NCBI GenBank assembly: GCA_949987565.1
Contig: OX465103.1
Span: 12,853,145 to 12,917,144 of the forward strand
Origin: Luidia sarsii
Taxonomy: Eukaryota; Echinodermata; Asteroidea; Paxillosida; Luidiidae
DNA length: 64,000 bases
Direction of reading: 5' to 3'
In this document: piece after piece, positions 57,636 through 64,000 of the stretch
How the letters are laid out: every line of letters begins with the position of its first letter
Numbering within the stretch: position 1 is the stretch's first letter
Program-made: the position numbers and the translations under genes
The notes under the pieces: model-generated
Seen by the model: only the letters and a program-made list of their open reading frames with translations
What the model was told of the DNA's origin: nothing
Databases searched by the model: none

Positions 57636-60600
57636 ATGGTGAAAATGAAGGCGCTTCTCGTGTTATTGTTGTCTGTGATCGGTGTGCACAGCGATATGTA
57701 CCTTCACAATCCCAGGTAAGTTTACGCTATACAGTACAGTCATAACACTAACACTACAGTAACAGTACTCATTCTCTGCAAGTGCAAACCCGACTGCTAA
57801 GTGCTCTGAATATTGTGACCAAAAAGTACTTGGTTTGTCACCCTGTGCTCTTTGAAGGATTGATCATGGTTGTGATCGGTAAGAATCGGATCCTGGGTCT
57901 ACATGTCGGAATGATCGCATCTCCCAACATTTCGGCGAATATCATCAACGCTATAGCACTGGCTATTGTCACGTGTTTTTTGTATATAACTATTTGCAAT
58001 TGTATTTTCTTTTTCAACAAGATGCATATGATCTAGGCCTATAATTATGTTGACCATCTGTTATAGTCAGCCAGTCACCATTAACAGAAATTCAAAGCAA
58101 TTTTTAATTTATTATCACCAAGTTAGTTGTGACAAACGTCTGGGTGCAAATGACATTCCTGTAATTTGTAAATATAATTGTTTGTGCAAAATATGTTTAA
58201 AAACTTGTTTTACGTGAGTGGCAGATGGCCTACATTTGTGATGTGTTACTTTTAAACTTTTTTTTTTTTTACAGGGGCAGCAACAATCGCCTTGATGAGG
58301 CAAAGAGAGAAAGAAACAATGGCAACAGGTCAGTCTACAGAGTAACATTCAATCATACCTAGCCTTTCAAGTGACATCCCAAAAAGTTTTAGCTCAAATG
58401 TTGATCTGAGAAAGTAGAAAAAGTTTCAAATTAATGTCACGGTTTTTGCACCATTCTGAAGTGTAAGAAATAGTGTATTACTTGCAAGTAATAAACTATT
58501 TGTCGATGTTTGAGTGACGAATCTAGGGAAGTACAGCATCCCAGACCGTAAGATTTCAACATGAGGATTCTATATCATCACCATCTACAAACTTTGTAAA
58601 TTAAAAGGAAATCTGTGGACATCAATATTTTCCGATCTTCCCAATGTTGTATTGGGCCTTTTAAGTGGTGATTTATGAAAACTGTTCTTATGGATGCAGT
58701 TTATAGGCCAACATTGCATCGTTTCTTTGTAGTATTTGTTGCTACAATGAAAGCTTATGCACTCTTCCCAACAGCATCACAAGTGCTTAGTTGCTATAAT
58801 GTGCACTATAATTGAGATGCTGTTTATTTATTATGAACAATGAAATAGGCAGTGCTGGTTTCATTCAAATTCCCCACTTCTTGAAGAGGTAATTTGTTCG
58901 ACTATGATTAACTGATGTTTTTATCATCCAACAGAATGTTTGACTCCCAGAACAACAACCGCGGTGGTTACAATGTCGGCAGTCTGGCGTACATGGCTGG
59001 ATCTGTGTTGCAAGTAGAATGGTTGGTTTCACTTTCAGAATCTATTATTTGAAATCTTATCTGGATTTTGAAGAAAAAAGAAAACAAGCCCGTAAATGTA
59101 TTGTCGTTATTTTCAAAAAGCGAACAATCTGAGCAGAAATACTTCTGACTGTTTCCCGTCCATACATTATTCTTTAGGATATTGTTTCCTGAACCTTTCA
59201 GCAAATTTTGAAATCTGAAAAGTTTGGATAATTATTAAGAAATTTAAATCAAATTGAAGTGGCAAAGAAAACTTTGACTGGACCAGATTTCAATTTCTAA
59301 TTTGCTCAAATGTTCCTAGTCAGTATACAATATATATTTCAAATTAGTCAACTGGTCAAATCATTATTTTGGCAAACTTCCTCCCTCCCTCTCTCCTGCT
59401 CCCCTTCCCCCTCACTCCCCCTCTCCCATCTCCACAGGACCAACCAGCATAGCTGCTCTGACCCCAACGCGCACTGTGAAATCATCCTGCAGTACATGTG
59501 CAACGATCTGGTCCGTGATGGCTCAACGACAAGGTGAGAATGTGTGGCCAGTCTGTCAGCTGGCTCATAGGGTCTTTTCATCCTAGATCCTAGACTTATA
59601 GCCCCATACTTCTGTCCTTTAAAAAAAAGTTAAAAGCTGATGGTTGAATGCTCCTGACTGGCACCCCCACCCTGGCAAAGACTAGTTGTCTAGTTGGGAA
59701 GACCTCATTTAAGGCCTGGATAGCTCAGAGCAAAGAAGCAAAGTAATGTATGAATGCAAAGGGCTACTGACCCCCTGTATCCCCATTGCATGCGTGCAGT
59801 GCAGTAGAGATCCCATCAATGTTCCATGACCCAGTCTAAAAGCATCATACACTGCAAGACTCATAACAGACCGTGTTTAGAGAACCACTCGGTCAAGGAT
59901 GGGGGTGATCTCTGTATTTTATGTAACTCTACCACCCCCGAAAGCATCATACATTGCAAGACTCATAACAGACCGTGTTTAGAGAACCACTCGGTCAAGG
60001 ATGGGGGTGTTCTGCAAATTGTTGTGCTACACTGATGGTACTCTTTATACGTCTCTTGCCACTTCCTGACTGGGTAGGAGGCACCTTGGCCGGGCTTGTG
60101 TCCCAAGTTTTGCCGGCACTGCAGTGACCGCACCATCTGGTCATCTCATTTTCCCAGTGTAAAGGAGCAGTCACCTTTTCGGTGGCCTCCCACTCTGTGT
60201 TCGCAATCCTTGTGATCGCCAATCAATGAAAAAAGAAAGACAAAAAAGATAAAAAATGCCAAAGTACTTTCAAATACAAAACTTGCCAGAATATCTTGAA
60301 TATACAAAGTGCGACGTCCTGATATTTCCATCTGAGTAGTACCCTTATCAGAGGCTTTGGGGAAAACCTGCTTGGATCAGTGCATCAGCAGTCGATTTCA
60401 CCAAATTCGTCCCAACTTGCCATCCATCGCAAGTCGATGAGCGATGCACAGAAACTGTAGGCCTACAGCCTATCACAACTTGAGATGGGTTATCCATCGG
60501 GAGTTGAGTTACAATGCATCGTGAGGCTTTGTGAAAACCGCCACAGTCCTTCCCTCATAATTCAAACAAGCAAAGGAGGGGGGAAAACTAGCTGGGACAT

Positions 60601-63600
60601 TTTCAGACAATTTGTAGCCAAGACAATAGCCAAGAAAATCTTACTGGACCGGCACTTAAAGCAGAGACCTTTGGCTAAACGTACGAGAGCTTCTGCCACC
60701 CTGAGCTGTCCAGCCCTTGGGTGGGTGGTCTTCCCCGGCCAAATAATCCAGTTGTCTTTGCTGGGATGGGAACCTTCAAACCAATACCGTTGATATATCT
60801 CCAGGGATCATGCCCCCTTGTTTTCATCCAGATGCAAACAACCATTGGTCCAAGTCTCAGTCCACCCGCATTTGAAAACTTTTTTTTAATTTTAATACAT
60901 TTTTTTTTTTTTTGGGGGGGGGCTATTTTTACAAATTAAAGGGGATAACTTTTGAAAATGTTCCCCCAAGAATGATAGCTTTTCAGCCTGTGGTGGTCAT
61001 TTTTTCAGGTGAGACTTGAATATTCAGTGGCTTTTTGTTTTCATTTGAATTCAAAATTCTCTATCCTGACTTGCTTGGGGCACCGTAGCACCATACCCGA
61101 GTGGCCGAGCAATTGTGCCGACTATGACTGCAACCAGGACATCGAGTACGGAATGAACGAGAACTACGACCACTACCTCAACTGCAAGCTGCGACAGCGT
61201 CAGGCGAACCTCTTCACTGCTGACCAGGTCAGAACCCTCAGCCTTTAACCACTTCACTCTGGGACCTCCGAATCTCAGAGTGTTGCTATGCGCCGTGTCC
61301 TCCAAATCTGGGCACCACTGTGGACCGAGTTCAAAAGGCACTTCTCAGCCTACCACTAAACAATACGTAGTGTGACAAAACCCACACAGTTGTCCGATTG
61401 TGCCAGGTTTGATTTGCTTGTAGTACATATAGCGTACTCTTATTAAATTATTCCACCGGTATTTGTTCTCATTTATTTTGTGAGTTTTGAAAATGGCACA
61501 TTTGCCTGTGTGGTAGTCATGGGCAACGAAGAGTGGCCCGGTTTGAAGTGGCTTATGCCAATGAATGAAATTGTTCCCAATTCATCTGTTTTTGTGTGTA
61601 TCATAAATTTTAGCTTGGGAAATGATGCATATTTCCCTGAAAAGGGGCTCAAAAAGTGCCCTGTGATCCTCCCGACCGTATCTACAGTAGCAACTTTCTG
61701 ATTTTTAGCTCATAAGAAAAAAAACCTACATTTTGATCAATTTGGGGGGAAATTTTATAAAAATGCCAAATGAAGCTCCCCCAGAAAAGTCTCTGAAGTT
61801 TGTTTTTCTTCCCCTTTGTCCTCCTGATCTTATGATATTCCTGAATTTCCTTCTCTTTCCATCTTGCAAGAGATGATGCACATGGTGTCACTGCAAACCT
61901 TCCTCTGTAACGTCCACAATGCAAACCTTCACTGCCTTTCTGAAATGTGCTGCGCTGTCCATGCAACTTTCTCACATCTCTTTCACCATGGCCCGCTCAA
62001 AGAGCCGGAAAAACCAGCCAAGCATTGCCAGATTTTTAACTTTTTATTGCCACCTCAGTGGCAGCCTTGTTCCCCTGTTGACAAGGAAATGGCATTGAGA
62101 ACCCTCAGTGATGCGGCACTGTTTTGTTTGGGAAGGATAGCGGTGGAGTAACCCGTAGGGCCTCGGAGTGGAAACTCCTTGTTTGTGCAGCTATTCACCA
62201 ACTCCACCCTATGAGGAAGTGATTTTACCTGATCTTCCTCATTTCCTGAGGCATGAATAGGCAGCTTTTTTTTCTTTTAATGACAAAGCCTCTTTCAATT
62301 CCTGGGGACCACAATCCACAATGGACTTATAATCACAAACTCCCTCTGACTCCTAGGAAGATGCTATGCAATTAGTCGCTTACTGTGTAAATACATACAC
62401 AGCATATCCCTCTTTTGTTGCATGGGATTACAGTATAGCCTGAGTTTTTTTTTTTTTCGGCTGTGGCTTCAAGCTGCACATGAGTCTATGGAAGGTGTTG
62501 GCCAGCGGCTGCAGCCTGATTCCTACAGACAAGTGCATAACCTCCAGCCATAGCTGATGAGTTTTTGACACGGCTCTTCTGCATTGAGTGGTCCCTCCCC
62601 TTTGCAACTCCCCCCCCGAAACCCTGTTGTGTAATCTGTTGGGAAGATGAGATAACGGTATCCCCATGGCTCCAGTGTCCTTGTGATGGGTCAGATAATC
62701 TCAGCGGTGACTGATTAGGAAGCAGGAAGTAGAGTGGTCATCCAGGGAGGCTTTATGTCACCAAGTGCCACAACTTCCTGCAGTTTCAGGTGGCCGCCTT
62801 GACAGAAGCTGACCATGATCCACCACACCCACGTAAAACACCCCCCCCCCCACAAAACAAAAACTAAACCTGACTCATGGAGCATGCATCCCACCAATCA
62901 CAGTGATGCAGATTCAGACCATATTTGGCTGCTGCGATTCGCCAAGTTGTCCAGTGCATCAAAAACCAAGAGTTTATATTTCAATAGTTAAGCGGTCAAA
63001 TTCATCAAAGTCATCATTACTTACCATCACTAAAAGATGTTTCATAGTATACGCTGCCTGAAACTTTGAGTTGCTGACTCTTTTCAGAGCCACACTCCGT
63101 CTCAATAGAGATGCGTTTGCGTTACATGGTGTCACCTCAAACCTTCCTCTTGGCACTTCCACCGTGCAAACCTTCAAATCTTATCCACACATTGGCAGTT
63201 CTGGGCCCAATTTCATTGAGCAGCTTAAGCGTGAAAACCTGCTAAGCAGGGAAATTCTTCAGTGATTATCACAAGATTGCTAACTATATTTCATTTGGCA
63301 GTGATTATGTTTAACATTCAACTATTGGGTGCTTAGCTTAGAACTTTGGCTGGCAATCTGGGGCCAATTTCATAAAGCCGCTTAAGCGCCAAAATTTGCT
63401 TAAGCGCAAAAAGTCATGAGCAGTAGCACCCCCTTGCTTACCCCAACTTGACTTTTGTTTCATGCTTAGCAAAGAAAAGTGGGATACAAGTCAAAAGCAA
63501 TTGATATCAAATTGCAGGGCAGTTTATAATCCTGCTTTCCCAAAGAAGACCTTTCTTGCTTAGCATATTTTCATGCTCAAGCGGCTCTATGAAATTGGGC

Positions 63601-63942
63601 CCTGGTTTTATTGGGCAAGGCTTTTCATGCTTAAGCAGATTTTTGTGCTTAAGCAGCTCTATGAAACTGGCACCCTGGTCCCTGGGGCTCTCATCATTAG
63701 TCGCATACTTTTTTTCAAATTCCTGACAGAGGAGGGCACTGCACATCACTCCCGCCAGTTCAGTGTAGCAGAACTTTTAAAATATTGTGCCCTTGGTTTG
63801 TTTCTCCCCCCTCACCCCGTCACAGAACCTGAAGGGCAATACGGCCAAGTACACCAGGCAGAACCCTGGCGGTACAAGGCGAGGCTATGAATGCCCCGAG
63901 GAGCGAGATTATTACCCCTACTGGGGTCCGTCCCCTTGGAGG
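57636..63942 (+). CDS. DD3-3 family secreted protein, copy B (5' part)
   Basis: Exons 57,636-57,715; 58,275-58,328; 58,935-59,021; 59,438-59,533; 61,089-61,227; 63,826-63,942. They give 191 codons in frame with GT-AG junctions; the gene continues beyond the window. The start is [19 protein letters not shown], a signal peptide, then [47 protein letters not shown] and [14 protein letters not shown], all DD3-3 marks. A second in-frame ATG at 57,645 is an alternative start. It is clearly diverged from copy A: the region between GGYNVG and EWTNQH is about 30 residues shorter, and the stretch before LFTADQ differs (it has [14 protein letters not shown]). Its introns after HNPR and NGNR fall inside copy A's first exon. 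Same secreted, function-unknown family; possibly sub-functionalised. Confidence 0.88.
59640..59740 (+). mobile_element. 5' part of a SINE in DD3-3B intron
   Basis: ggttgaatgctcctgactgg, caccctggcaaagactagtt and aaggcctggatagctcagag, cut off after the A box. Confidence 0.55.
59839..60007 (+). repeat. direct repeat, two ~66-base copies
   Basis: aagcatcatacactgcaaga ... gtcaaggatgggggtg at 59,839-59,906 and again at 59,941-60,007, with one or two differences, 102 bases apart. Seen nowhere else in the window. In DD3-3B intron 4. Confidence 0.8.
60380..60830. repeat. repeat R4 and a reversed, decayed SINE
   Basis: 60,380-60,545: atcgcaagtcgatgagcgat, aacttgagatgggttatcca, gtgaggctttgtgaaaacc (R4). 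60,630-60,830: cttactggaccggcacttaa, ctgagctgtccagcccttgg, tctttgctgggatgggaac (SINE in reverse). In DD3-3B intron 4. Confidence 0.5.
61228..63825. other. DD3-3B intron 5 with R5 and R2 repeats
   Basis: R5 pieces at 61,865-61,930 (atggtgtcactgcaaacctt) and 63,105-63,175 (ttacatggtgtcacctcaaa, ccgtgcaaaccttc). 63,205-63,615 holds overlapping R2 copies, with ends cccaatttcattgagcagct, gccaatttcataaagccgct and gctctatgaaattgggccct. No exon was seen. Confidence 0.45.
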
Positions 63943-63954
63943 GTAAGTATCGGG

Positions 63955-64000
63955 TGAAAGGAAGGCTACACCATTTGCAACATGTGCCCAATTTCCAGAA
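63955..64000. repeat. repeat R6 start at window end
   Basis: gaaggctacaccatttgcaa and cccaatttccag match 14,125-14,170. The copy is cut by the window edge. Confidence 0.45.

Overview
The window looks like nuclear DNA of an invertebrate deuterostome. Genes are split by long introns with ordinary GT-AG junctions, and tRNA-derived SINEs and short inverted-repeat (MITE-like) elements fill much of the rest. Gene content (secreted single-exon C-type lectins and DD3-3 family genes) and repeat style make an echinoderm my best guess. That is inference; I cannot name a species.

Layout. (1) About 2.1-21.3 kb, minus strand: a gene I do not recognise. It is supported by a start exon at 21,311 and five further exons whose frames and splice sites fit, ending at 2,118, with at least one exon not found. 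Its introns hold most of the fold-back elements and SINEs of this part. (2) 21.9-37.9 kb, plus strand: four tandem, single-exon, secreted C-type lectin genes (CTL1-4; coding starts 22,786, 28,417, 32,743 and 36,655). Each has a TATA box about 86-90 bases before the ATG and a duplicated promoter motif. CTL3 and CTL4 encode identical proteins. CTL2 matches them through the first 83 residues and then differs at many places in the ligand-loop half. (3) 39.9-52.8 kb, minus strand: a complete 13-exon gene for a 669-residue DD3-3 family protein (copy A). (4) 57.6 kb to the window end, plus strand: the first six exons of a divergent second DD3-3 gene (copy B), head to head with copy A.

The lectin cluster grew by block duplication. 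The order is CTL1-X-CTL2-Y-CTL3-Y'-CTL4-X'. X' (37.9-42.3 kb) includes the 3' flank, last exon and much of the last intron of DD3-3 copy A. X (24.4-27.6 kb) is a copy of X' without the exon and has a GGGA array of nearly 1 kb at that spot. Y and Y' differ by one unit of a roughly 390-base tandem repeat.

Functionally, the lectins carry the QPD and WND motifs of galactose-type, calcium-dependent binding, so secreted recognition or defence lectins are the likely role. The DD3-3 proteins are secreted, with no established biochemical function known to me. I see no CRISPR array, rRNA gene, true tRNA gene, or intact transposase or reverse transcriptase.
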